A stretch of DNA of 16,391 nucleotides. It comes from an uncultured Chloroflexota bacterium (GTDB lineage Bacteria > Chloroflexota > Dehalococcoidia > UBA3495). The DNA lies in the NCBI GenBank assembly GCA_913020235.1, contig CAJWBT010000014.1, positions 1 to 16,391 of the forward strand, in the 5' to 3' direction. The translations under genes and the position numbers were made by a program. The notes below the pieces were generated by a model that was not told the origin of the DNA, did no database searches, and was given only the letters and a program-made list of their open reading frames with translations. Each line of letters opens with the position of its first letter. Position 1 is the stretch's first letter. Shown one piece after another: positions 7,852-14,524 of this stretch.

Positions 7852-7880
7852 GTGACAATCTCCCAAATAACCAATATAAT
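7852..7880 (+). promoter_or_regulatory. Sigma70-type promoter of first hemerythrin-like gene
   Basis: GTGACA (7852-7857) and a perfect TATAAT (7875-7880) are 17 bases apart in an AT-richer stretch. Transcription would start near 7888, leaving a leader of about 120 bases before the ATG at 8010. Confidence 0.65.
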
Positions 7881-8009
7881 GAGCCAATCTTTATCAAAGA
7901 GCAGTCTCCCTTCAAGCTCGAACCCTGGGAGCGCTGACAAGATTTCCTGGTGCCTCGACAGCGGACACGGCCTGTGGTAAACAGTACAACATCACGGAGG
8001 AGGTTCCGG

Positions 8010-8651
8010 ATGTCATCGGAAATCACCAGACTCGAGCAGCCTTTAGACGTGATGTTTCTGATTCACAAGGCGCTGCGCGCTGAGGCCGTCCGCACCGAAA
8101 AATTGTCGGCAGAATTAGAGGACGGCAGCAGTCTGCAACCCTTCAAGCTGGCTTTCAACTCGTGGGCGACGGCCCTTCTGTACCACGCCGAAGCGGAAAT
8201 GGGCACCGACATGGCCCACCCGGAAACGTCGGCAGACGGGGAAGCGGACCTGGCGGCAAGGGTGAAATCGGCCATATTAGCCCAGGAGGACGCGGAACAC
8301 CAGGAACTGGTCGAAAAGGTCCAAGATGTGCTGACAGTGCTGGACGAAGACATCGGAGCGACCAGTATTATCACCCGGACCAAACAGCACCTCTACCGAC
8401 AGGTAGTCTCCTTGCGCATCACTCAGGAAGACCACCTGGAATCCGAGGAAGCGTTAATCTTGCCCATGGTGCGCACGCGGCTGACCGAAGAGCAGCAGCT
8501 CGCGGTGGCCAAGGCTCTCTTGATCGACGAACAGGCGGACGACCCACGTTGGATAGTCGACTGGGTAACCAGGGATTTGAGCCCGGCCGAGCAGAAGCTG
8601 CTGGCGGACCTGGAGAACCGGTTCAATGGTTTGGCGCCCTCGCCTAGCTAG
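8010..8651 (+). CDS. Hemerythrin-like (HHE) domain protein, copy 1
   Basis: Predicted cytoplasmic four-helix-bundle protein of the hemerythrin-like HHE superfamily, which binds a non-haem diiron centre and is linked to O2, NO or iron handling. Candidate ligands are His19 (LIHKALR), His59 and Glu63 (YHAEAE), His97 (EHQEL), and His142 with Glu146 (DHLESEE); His127 lies in a QHLYRQ helix. The C-terminus carries ADDPRWIVDW (residues 176-185), shared with the next gene. The ATG at 8010 is preceded by GGAGGAGG and gives 213 residues; an upstream in-frame start at 7950 lacks a ribosome site. Against its paralogue it lacks 25 residues between about residues 70 and 90, including a second-helix His (HAEL in copy 2), so its metal site may be altered. 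Family call is good, specific role unknown. Confidence 0.82.
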   Translation: MSSEITRLEQPLDVMFLIHKALRAEAVRTEKLSAELEDGSSLQPFKLAFNSWATALLYHAEAEMGTDMAHPETSADGEADLAARVKSAILAQEDAEHQELVEKVQDVLTVLDEDIGATSIITRTKQHLYRQVVSLRITQEDHLESEEALILPMVRTRLTEEQQLAVAKALLIDEQADDPRWIVDWVTRDLSPAEQKLLADLENRFNGLAPSPS

Positions 8652-8778
8652 CGGCCCCTCCAGTTTGCCGAGCGGTGCGCCGCCCGGCAACAACCAAGGG
8701 GTACACGTCACTCGGAACGGACGGGTAGCGCTGACTCAGTAGAGAGCGGGAGGAAGAAACGGGAGACCGCTCGCTATC

Positions 8779-8807
8779 TTGACGGAACGGCCCGGAGTAG
8801 CTAGACT
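8779..8807 (+). promoter_or_regulatory. Sigma70-type promoter of second hemerythrin-like gene
   Basis: TTGACG (8779-8784) and TAGACT (8802-8807) are separated by 17 bases and sit about 95 bases upstream of the ATG at 8902. The -35 is nearly perfect; the -10 matches four of six. It implies that the second paralogue can be expressed independently of the first. Confidence 0.5.
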
Positions 8808-8901
8808 GAACCGGCCATTCCGGCTCTGGATATCTAGTGAACAGTGCCTATCGGGTGTGGTGGACCACGCATTCCGCGAAGAAAAGTTAGGAGGTCTGAA
8901 A

Positions 8902-9684
8902 ATGGCGCAAATGACTACCAAGCTTGAGGCCCCGATTGATATGATGATCCTGATGCACAAGGCTTTCCGGGCCCAGTCGGAGCGGACGGAAGCGCTGGCG
9001 GCCGAGGCGCAAGGCGGCGGCGACCTTGGGGCGCTCACCGAAGCTTTCGGGTTCTGGATGAAGCAGCTGCTCTACCACGCCACCATAGAAGATAAGGTTA
9101 TGACCGCCCCGTTGACCGATTGTCAGCCGGCCCGGGACAACGAGTCGGAGCATGCGGAGCTGGCGGCTCAAGGCACTGGACTGGTGGCATTCATACAGAA
9201 GGGCGATGCCGCCGGATTGGAAGAGAGCGTGAAAGCGGCCATGCTCTCCATGGAGGACGAGCAGCACAAGGAGTTGGCGGACAAGGCAACAGAGGTTGAG
9301 TCCGCCCTGAAGGAAGCGCTGGGGGAAAGCACTGTGACCGCTCGGACCAGGCGGCACCTGTACCGGCGAATCATGGCGCTTCGTATCCTCGAGTACGATC
9401 ACTTCGAGAATGAAGAAGCGTTTGTGTGCTCCGTGGTTAAGGAACGCATCAGCGAGCAGGACCAGCTTGAGATGGTCAGGCATATCCTGACGGAAGAAGG
9501 GGCCGATGACCCGCGCTGGATAATCCAATGGGTGAGCGATGAGATCGACCCGGAGGAGCGCGAGTGGCTGGCCAGCCTTGAGACTCGTTTCAGCAACGGT
9601 TCCGGCGGGGCGCCCCGGGGCGGCTCCGGCCAGGGCGAGCGCAAGGCCGGGTTCTTCCAGAGGCTCTTCGGGTCCTCAAAGTAA
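8902..9684 (+). CDS. Hemerythrin-like (HHE) domain protein, copy 2
   Basis: Paralogue of the preceding gene, about 40 percent identical by eye, with the fuller set of candidate diiron ligands: His19 (MHKAFR), His59 and Glu63 (YHATIE), His84 (SEHAEL), His122 (EQHKEL), and His167 with Glu171 (DHFENEE); His152 lies in RRHLYRR. The shared ADDPRWI motif is at 201-207. Unlike copy 1 it continues into a Gly/Ser-rich linker (about 231-245) and a basic, aromatic tail ending KAGFFQRLFGSSK, which could be an amphipathic helix for membrane or partner binding. AGGAGG seven bases before the ATG at 8902 fixes the start, giving 260 residues; the open frame runs further upstream without a ribosome site. An 18-pair terminator follows. 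Role in O2/NO/iron sensing or storage is inferred from the family only. Confidence 0.83.
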   Translation: MAQMTTKLEAPIDMMILMHKAFRAQSERTEALAAEAQGGGDLGALTEAFGFWMKQLLYHATIEDKVMTAPLTDCQPARDNESEHAELAAQGTGLVAFIQKGDAAGLEESVKAAMLSMEDEQHKELADKATEVESALKEALGESTVTARTRRHLYRRIMALRILEYDHFENEEAFVCSVVKERISEQDQLEMVRHILTEEGADDPRWIIQWVSDEIDPEEREWLASLETRFSNGSGGAPRGGSGQGERKAGFFQRLFGSSK

Positions 9685-9765
9685 AACTGACAAGGCCCGG
9701 CGCTATCGAGGCCGTCCCTCCGCCGGTTGCCTGACGCGCAATTACGATAAGGGCGAGGCTACTTG

Positions 9766-9812
9766 GCCCCTCCCGTTCGGGGTGAACCGGTTGAACCCCG
9801 AACGGGAGGGGC
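9766..9812 (+). terminator. Strong hairpin terminator after the hemerythrin-like pair
   Basis: GCCCCTCCCGTTCGGGGT (9766-9783) and its exact complement (9795-9812) form a perfect 18-pair stem. The 11-base loop contains the palindrome AACCGGTT. It is followed by TGTTTGCTTCCTT, a broken T-tract. It lies 81 bases after the stop of the second hemerythrin-like gene. Confidence 0.75.
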
Positions 9813-10162
9813 TGTTTGCTTCCTTAGAAACCATAACCGGCCCGGGCCTCCGGGAAGCCGACGACGGGGGGACCGGGAGCCTACCCCGCGGCCATCCGCA
9901 AGTGGCGCGCACAGTGGGGCAAGACACCTCGGAGCTTCTCATGCCGTGATCGCGTTGGAGCACTACGGAGGGTGAAAATGGACGGCCAGGAGAACGCTCA
10001 CCCCGGCTAGGGGGAAAGGTGGCCGTAGGCCGGGGTGGAGGGACCTGTTTTCGGGGCATCAACACCGCAAGCCGGTGCTCCGGTCACGTTTTAGTGAGGC
10101 CGTCTACTTGCCGGTCCCATTACCGGAGGCCGGAGCTGGGATCGCGCCTCTCCGCTGGACCC
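9813..10162. other. Gene-free stretch with one hairpin
   Basis: About 350 bases with no credible protein gene. It contains a perfect nine-pair inverted repeat, CACCCCGGC (9999-10007) with GCCGGGGTG (10029-10037), loop 21 bases, which may end the transcript of the minus-strand RAM gene. It also holds a ten-codon frame with a good GGAGGG site (9978-10010) that I do not call as a gene. Confidence 0.5.
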
Positions 10163-10390
10163 TCAAATGCAGACGCAGGTTACGGTATTGGTGATGCCGT
10201 GGATGGGCCGTATCTTGTGTCGCAAGATCGCGGTGATGTCCTCCTGGGTGTCCGCTTCCAGGTCGACGACCAGATCATACGGCCCCAGGACCTCGCGTGC
10301 CACCACCCCGGGAAACTCTTGCAGCTGCTCGAGTACCGCTCGAGTGCATGCGGGCTCCACGTTAATCAAGATGTAAGCGCTTGCCGCCAT
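10163..10390 (-). CDS. Standalone Lrp/AsnC ligand-binding (RAM) domain protein
   Basis: A 75-residue protein consisting only of the alpha-beta RAM/ACT-like domain found at the C-terminus of Lrp/AsnC regulators, without the DNA-binding helix-turn-helix. Recognisable parts are the first strand AYILINVEP, the helix TRAVLEQLQEFPGV, the turn and strand VLGPYDLVVDLEA, and the closing RPIHGITNTVTCVC, where the I..I.GI..T.T pattern is typical. GGAGG seven bases before the ATG at 10390 fixes the start; a longer in-frame start at 10423 lacks it. Standalone RAM proteins form oligomers that bind amino acids, and may modulate partners or full-length Lrp proteins. It lies 90 bases downstream of the PEPCK-like gene on the same strand and may be co-transcribed with it. 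Its ligand and partner are unknown. Confidence 0.88.
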   Translation of the reverse strand: MAASAYILINVEPACTRAVLEQLQEFPGVVAREVLGPYDLVVDLEADTQEDITAILRHKIRPIHGITNTVTCVCI

Positions 10391-10480
10391 CGAGGCACCT
10401 CCAGCCGGGTACCGCATCGCCAAACCGGTGTGAATTCGCCACCGGCCGCAACGTTGTGGGATTGATCTTCGCGGGCCCTC

Positions 10481-12772
10481 TTAGCCGCTCCCGCGGATTC
10501 CCAGTTCCTGCAACGCGCCCTGACTGTCACGCGGCACGTCAAGGCCCTGGGTCCGGCCCGCCTCATACAACTTCTGAATTGTCTCCAGATTATCGGGCGG
10601 CGGCCGCTGGCCTTCTCCCCGATGCAGCAACAGCTCGGGCAGCGAATTGTACGCCTGGTCCACATTCCAATAAAAAGACATCAGCCAGCTCAGTTCCCGC
10701 TCGTTGGCGGGCGAGGGGATGTCCTCGATGTCGTACAGTTCGTTGATGACCTTAGTGTACCGGAGGATGCCGGCCTTGTCCTGGGCGTCCCGGCCATAGT
10801 ACCGTCTTCTGCTCAACTCCGCGATCCGCTTGGCGTAGTCCTCCCGGCCATAGATATTCTCGGGCAGCCACTCCTTCCGAAAGTCCAGGACTTCCTTTCC
10901 CTGGGCGTCCACGATGGCCACCGCGATGTCCGAGCGCAACGTAGCGTCATACTCGAACTTCACCGCTCCCCGCAGCAGCGCTTCCGTGAGCATCAACGTC
11001 AGTTCTCTTGGAACCTTCTTGTATCCCTTGCCGCTGGCCTCGTCGTTGGTGTCCGCCCCGACGCCGCCGGTGTTGAAGGCGTAGTACTCCTGCGGCAGCC
11101 CTCCCCGCTCCAGCTGCTGCAGTATGTGGTACATCAAGTTGGCGTTCTCATCCTCCAGCCCGATGATGAATGGGTCGGAGAAATACTCCACGTAGGGACG
11201 GCCAATGGCGCCGATTGCGGCCCCCATCTGGACGGCTTCGCCGTACATGAGTACCCGCACAAACTGCTTCGGGGTCAGCCGCCGCAGCGGCGGCGTGATT
11301 GTGTTGAGCCGCATCACCGCCTGCCAGAAGACCCGGTCGGTGCTCTCCATGGGCACGTGCACGAGATCGTTTCCCCGCCCGCCGGTGATGGTGTCGATCA
11401 CGTGCTGGGCCCCTTTCCTGGCAACCAGGCGAGGGCGGGAGAGGGTCACCCGCATGTTGCGGACCGGGTTCAGCTTAAAGTTCGGTATCCCGGAGTCGAT
11501 GTCGATCGGCACGTTCTCCAATGACTCTTGGGAGTTGGGGGACTCCTTGGTCCCTCGGATCGCTTCGAAGGTTATCGGGTCCTCCTCCTGGCTGAGACCG
11601 AAGGGCATCGCGTACATGTTGTTTTCGGTGCCGTCAATCGAGTAGGGGATGCTGACGGGCTTCCCATCGCGCACCGTCTCGATGGGCTTCGACAGCGGCT
11701 GCATGAGTACGATGTCGTCGTTCATCGGGTAGACCCCTTCCTCGGGATCTTCCTTCAGACCCAGGTGCTTGCCGAGTTCACTGCTGGCCACATCGAGCAT
11801 GATGGTGAGAGTGCTCTTGCCATGCAACGAGGGGCCGACAGTTACCATGGCGGTGTTCTTCATGGCGCCGTCGAGGGTCTTGGCCCGCGCCAGGCTAAGC
11901 GCCGCTTGGACTGCCAGCCCTTTAACCTGTTTCGTCTGGAACATGGCGATCGTCAGCGGGCCCATCTTGTGCTCGCCGACGTAGTCGAAACCCAGGTGCA
12001 GAGACAGCCCTTTGGTCGGCGCCTTGAATACGAGCTGGGTCAGGCCGGACTCTTCGATCCGTGCCTTGAGGTCTTCGGGCAGACCCAGGCCGGTCAGCCA
12101 CTCGGGGAGGGAGACCTCCAAGATGTCGGGCGCCTGGACGCGTTCGGCGTCGGGACAGTCGAAGGTCAGCTGGCGCCACATGATGGGGATCTGGAGATAG
12201 CGGGTGCCGAACAGAAGCTGACGGGCATGGAAAGACCGTCCGGGCACATCACCAATCTTCCTGTCCGACTGAACGATGGTCTCGCCGGAGGCGAAGTGCT
12301 CTTCCATCTTCTTGGTGATGTAGTGGAACACCTCGGCGAAGAGGGCTTGATTGGCCTCACTGAAAGCGAGGGCGTCCCGGTTCCTGGTGAAGCCGTCGAT
12401 GAAATACTGGGTCAGGTCGGGCCGGCGCACGACGCCAAGCTGGCTGAAGAAGCCCAGGCCGCCACTGTCGAGCCGGACCACCACCTCCGGCCACGCCCGG
12501 CCGGCGGCCTTGCCGGCGGCGTTGGCCTTCTCAGCCTCCTGGCCGATCTGCCGGGCTTCTTCCAGGATTTGCTCTTGCTTCTCGCTGGGGAGGTCCTGGA
12601 AGATCGACATTCGGTCGGTGAGCCAGTCAGTGGATGGGTTGTAGAATGGGCTGTCTGGTCTATGGCCTAGCCGGGCCGCGGCGACCAGTCCCTCCAGCGC
12701 CTCCGCAAACGCCGGGTTAACGGGAGGCCCGGAGAGCGGAGAGCTGGAGGGTTGTTGGTCTTGCCGAGTCAT
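10481..12772 (-). CDS. Divergent PEP carboxykinase-like protein (ATP-type fold)
   Basis: A 763-residue protein related to ATP-dependent phosphoenolpyruvate carboxykinase (about 540 residues), with extra sequence. Shared landmarks: YVGEHKMG at 264-271 (PEPCK YxGEMKKG), Walker A GPSLHGKS at 313-320 (PEPCK GLSGTGKT), kinase-2-like NDD at 351-353, TPPLRRLTPKQ at 493-503 (PEPCK LPPVSRLT), and YAFNTGG at 564-570 (PEPCK YLVNTGW). ATP binding is therefore likely. Several catalytic positions differ: the second Lys of EMKK is Met270, the MHCSAN histidine is replaced in GLAVQAALS, and the ENTR arginine is Met386. Classical PEP/oxaloacetate chemistry is doubtful. The N-terminal 170 residues are Ala/Glu/Gln-rich and unassigned. 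I chose the ATG at 12772 (GGGAG eight bases upstream) over 12787. It may be an ATPase or kinase on an unknown substrate. Confidence 0.8.
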   Translation of the reverse strand: MTRQDQQPSSSPLSGPPVNPAFAEALEGLVAAARLGHRPDSPFYNPSTDWLTDRMSIFQDLPSEKQEQILEEARQIGQEAEKANAAGKAAGRAWPEVVVRLDSGGLGFFSQLGVVRRPDLTQYFIDGFTRNRDALAFSEANQALFAEVFHYITKKMEEHFASGETIVQSDRKIGDVPGRSFHARQLLFGTRYLQIPIMWRQLTFDCPDAERVQAPDILEVSLPEWLTGLGLPEDLKARIEESGLTQLVFKAPTKGLSLHLGFDYVGEHKMGPLTIAMFQTKQVKGLAVQAALSLARAKTLDGAMKNTAMVTVGPSLHGKSTLTIMLDVASSELGKHLGLKEDPEEGVYPMNDDIVLMQPLSKPIETVRDGKPVSIPYSIDGTENNMYAMPFGLSQEEDPITFEAIRGTKESPNSQESLENVPIDIDSGIPNFKLNPVRNMRVTLSRPRLVARKGAQHVIDTITGGRGNDLVHVPMESTDRVFWQAVMRLNTITPPLRRLTPKQFVRVLMYGEAVQMGAAIGAIGRPYVEYFSDPFIIGLEDENANLMYHILQQLERGGLPQEYYAFNTGGVGADTNDEASGKGYKKVPRELTLMLTEALLRGAVKFEYDATLRSDIAVAIVDAQGKEVLDFRKEWLPENIYGREDYAKRIAELSRRRYYGRDAQDKAGILRYTKVINELYDIEDIPSPANERELSWLMSFYWNVDQAYNSLPELLLHRGEGQRPPPDNLETIQKLYEAGRTQGLDVPRDSQGALQELGIRGSG

Positions 12773-12840
12773 AATATCGTCTCCCATGTGAGTCCCACCT
12801 TATTGGGGGGTTATGTCTGGTAGGGACTCTGCGCGTCAGT

Positions 12841-12856
12841 GATTGTATTCACAATC
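12841..12856. promoter_or_regulatory. Operator-like dyad in front of the PEPCK-like gene
   Basis: GATTGT and ACAATC flank a four-base centre (ATTC), a perfect 6+6 inverted repeat. It lies about +5 to +20 relative to the predicted start of transcription of the adjacent promoter, a common repressor position. The binding protein is unknown. Confidence 0.4.
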
Positions 12857-12867
12857 CTGTTGACAGT

Positions 12868-12896
12868 ATGCTACATCGTCGCCGCAACCAAGTCAA
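12868..12896 (-). promoter_or_regulatory. Sigma70-type promoter of the PEPCK-like gene
   Basis: On the minus strand TTGACT (12896-12891) is followed after 17 bases by TAGCAT (12873-12868). This would start transcription near 12861, about 90 bases before the ATG at 12772. Confidence 0.5.
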
Positions 12897-12933
12897 AAGT
12901 TGTTGGAGAACGAGCAGGAACCCGCGCTCGCTT

Positions 12934-13000
12934 TCGGAGGACGGTATGCGGCCATGACCCTAGCCGCGAGGGCCGGCATCCTCCGCCGGCATCCTCCGAA
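12934..13000. repeat. Inverted repeat with inner stem and tandem 13-mers
   Basis: TTCGGAGGA (12934-12942) is the exact complement of TCCTCCGAA (12992-13000). Nested inside, GCGGC (12949-12953) pairs with GCCGC (12963-12967). The right arm contains a perfect tandem duplication of CCGGCATCCTCCG (12973-12985, 12986-12998). It lies just past the MFS gene's stop on the minus strand and upstream of the PEPCK-like promoter. It could end the MFS transcript, but there is no T-run. Confidence 0.5.
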
Positions 13001-13004
13001 GGAA

Positions 13005-14345
13005 CTAGCTCGCCTCCGGGAGCCGTCTCTTCGGAGGTTTGGCCAGCAACACCAGCACCATGGAGGCGACAGTGGCCCCGGAGAAGCCCAGGAATGCCTT
13101 CTCATAGCTGCCTGTAGTATCAAAAACGTATCCGGAGATGATTGGGCCCGTGACAATCCCCGCCATTTGAATGAAGCTGCGGAACCCTTGAATCGTGGCG
13201 TATGACCTTCGCCCGAAGTATTCGGCGATTATCGCTTGGGGAATCACGGAGATACCCCCTTGAGACGCTGAATACACCAGCAGCACCGGTATGACCCCGG
13301 AGATGCTGCTGGCCCGGGCTATCAAGATGATGGCGACGGTCATCATGGCCAGCGAAGCCGCCATTACGTACCGGCGGTTCACGTAGTCCCCCAACGTGCT
13401 CAGCCCGAACCGGCCTGGTATGCTCATGACCCCCACCATACCGGCCAGCCAGGCCGCTTTCACCGGCGAGGTCCCCAGTCCGACGAAGAACGGCACCAGG
13501 TGCAGCCCCACCCCGCCACTGACCAGAGAGCGGGCCATTATGGAGAGGCTCAGAAACCAGAAGCTCGATGTCTTCAGCGCCTCCCGGGCACTGAAATCTT
13601 GGGAAAGGTCGGGCTGCCCCGGATGAACCGGGCCGGCCTCGCCTTCGCGGGACCCGGGAGATTCGCCATCGGGAAGTAGTCCGTAGGCCTCCGGGCGGTG
13701 CCGGAATATCGAAGCGATGGGGACCGCGATGATCATGAGGGCGATGCCGATGATCAGGGTGGCGTCGCTCCAACCAAACCTCTCAACCAGCCAGCCCACA
13801 CCCGGCACGAAGAACCCGCCGAGCCCGACGCCGGACCACAAGATCCCGAAGGCCAGTCCCCGCTTTTTGTTGAACCAGTTGGCAACCGCGGTAGTTACGG
13901 GGGTGCTCATCCCCATGCCGTTGCCGAGGGTAATGAACAGGATGAACACGATGAAGAAGGCCGCCAGCGGGTCGATGTTGAAGAATCCCGCCAGCCAGCC
14001 CATTTTGCTCATGAGGATGTACCCCAATGCCATGAGCGGCAGGCCGATCAACATCAAGCGCCGGGGGCCGAACCGGTCAACGAAAAAGCCTTCGATGGGG
14101 CCGAGTAACCCGACCTCCAGGCGGGCCAGGGAGAAGACGAGGGAGATAATGGTCCGGCTCCAACCGAACTCTTTACCGAGGGGGATGATGAAGTTGCTGA
14201 AGCCGTGGAAGTTTATCCCGGCGGAGATGGACATAGCCAACCCGCCCGCGATGACTATCCACCAACCATAGAAAAACCCCTGCTTCTGAGTCCGGACAGC
14301 CTCAGGAGCCGGGGCGGGATGCCTCCTGGTTTTGAAAAATCTCAC
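13005..14345 (-). CDS. MFS transporter (oxalate/formate antiporter- or monocarboxylate-type)
   Basis: Twelve-helix major facilitator of the OxlT/monocarboxylate carrier-like group. The first helix is GFFYGWWIVIAGGLAMSIS; the MFS loop signatures are FVDRFGPRRLM after helix 2, NWFNKKRGLAFGI between helices 4 and 5, and a second-half equivalent GDYVNRRYVM. A long hydrophilic central loop (about HRPEAYGLLPDGESPGSREG) separates the halves. By eye the position of OxlT Lys355 is Arg here (GFRSFIQ), so a basic residue is kept, consistent with an anionic substrate. The start is unclear: I prefer GTG at 14345 (GGGGAG about nine bases upstream), but ATG at 14408 is also open. It follows the CoA-transferase on the same strand and probably carries that enzyme's acid substrate; oxalate/formate is a hypothesis. 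Confidence 0.85.
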   Translation of the reverse strand: MRFFKTRRHPAPAPEAVRTQKQGFFYGWWIVIAGGLAMSISAGINFHGFSNFIIPLGKEFGWSRTIISLVFSLARLEVGLLGPIEGFFVDRFGPRRLMLIGLPLMALGYILMSKMGWLAGFFNIDPLAAFFIVFILFITLGNGMGMSTPVTTAVANWFNKKRGLAFGILWSGVGLGGFFVPGVGWLVERFGWSDATLIIGIALMIIAVPIASIFRHRPEAYGLLPDGESPGSREGEAGPVHPGQPDLSQDFSAREALKTSSFWFLSLSIMARSLVSGGVGLHLVPFFVGLGTSPVKAAWLAGMVGVMSIPGRFGLSTLGDYVNRRYVMAASLAMMTVAIILIARASSISGVIPVLLVYSASQGGISVIPQAIIAEYFGRRSYATIQGFRSFIQMAGIVTGPIISGYVFDTTGSYEKAFLGFSGATVASMVLVLLAKPPKRRLPEAS

Positions 14346-14524
14346 AGGGTAGGGACTCCCCTCAGAGCCGTCTCCTGCCGCGCCGACGGAACGCGCGCCA
14401 ATGCCCATGGACCCGGAACAACCGCGCCGGCGCTGGGAAGACAGCCGAAAGAAAAGGGATGGCCGGCGCCGCCAGGCAGCTCGCGCCGGCCGAAGGGCGC
14501 AACCCGTGCCGGGGTTGGGCCGCC

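Noticed and set aside
9539..9949. 136-codon plus-strand frame across the end of hemerythrin-like copy 2 and its terminator
   Set aside because: It is out of frame with copy 2, runs through the 18-pair terminator stem and has Arg/Gly/Pro-rich shadow composition.
10622..12670. Two long plus-strand frames (10622-11524 and 11528-12670) opposite the PEPCK-like gene
   Set aside because: Both are complementary-strand shadows of the PEPCK-like coding sequence, with no ribosome sites or recognisable domains.
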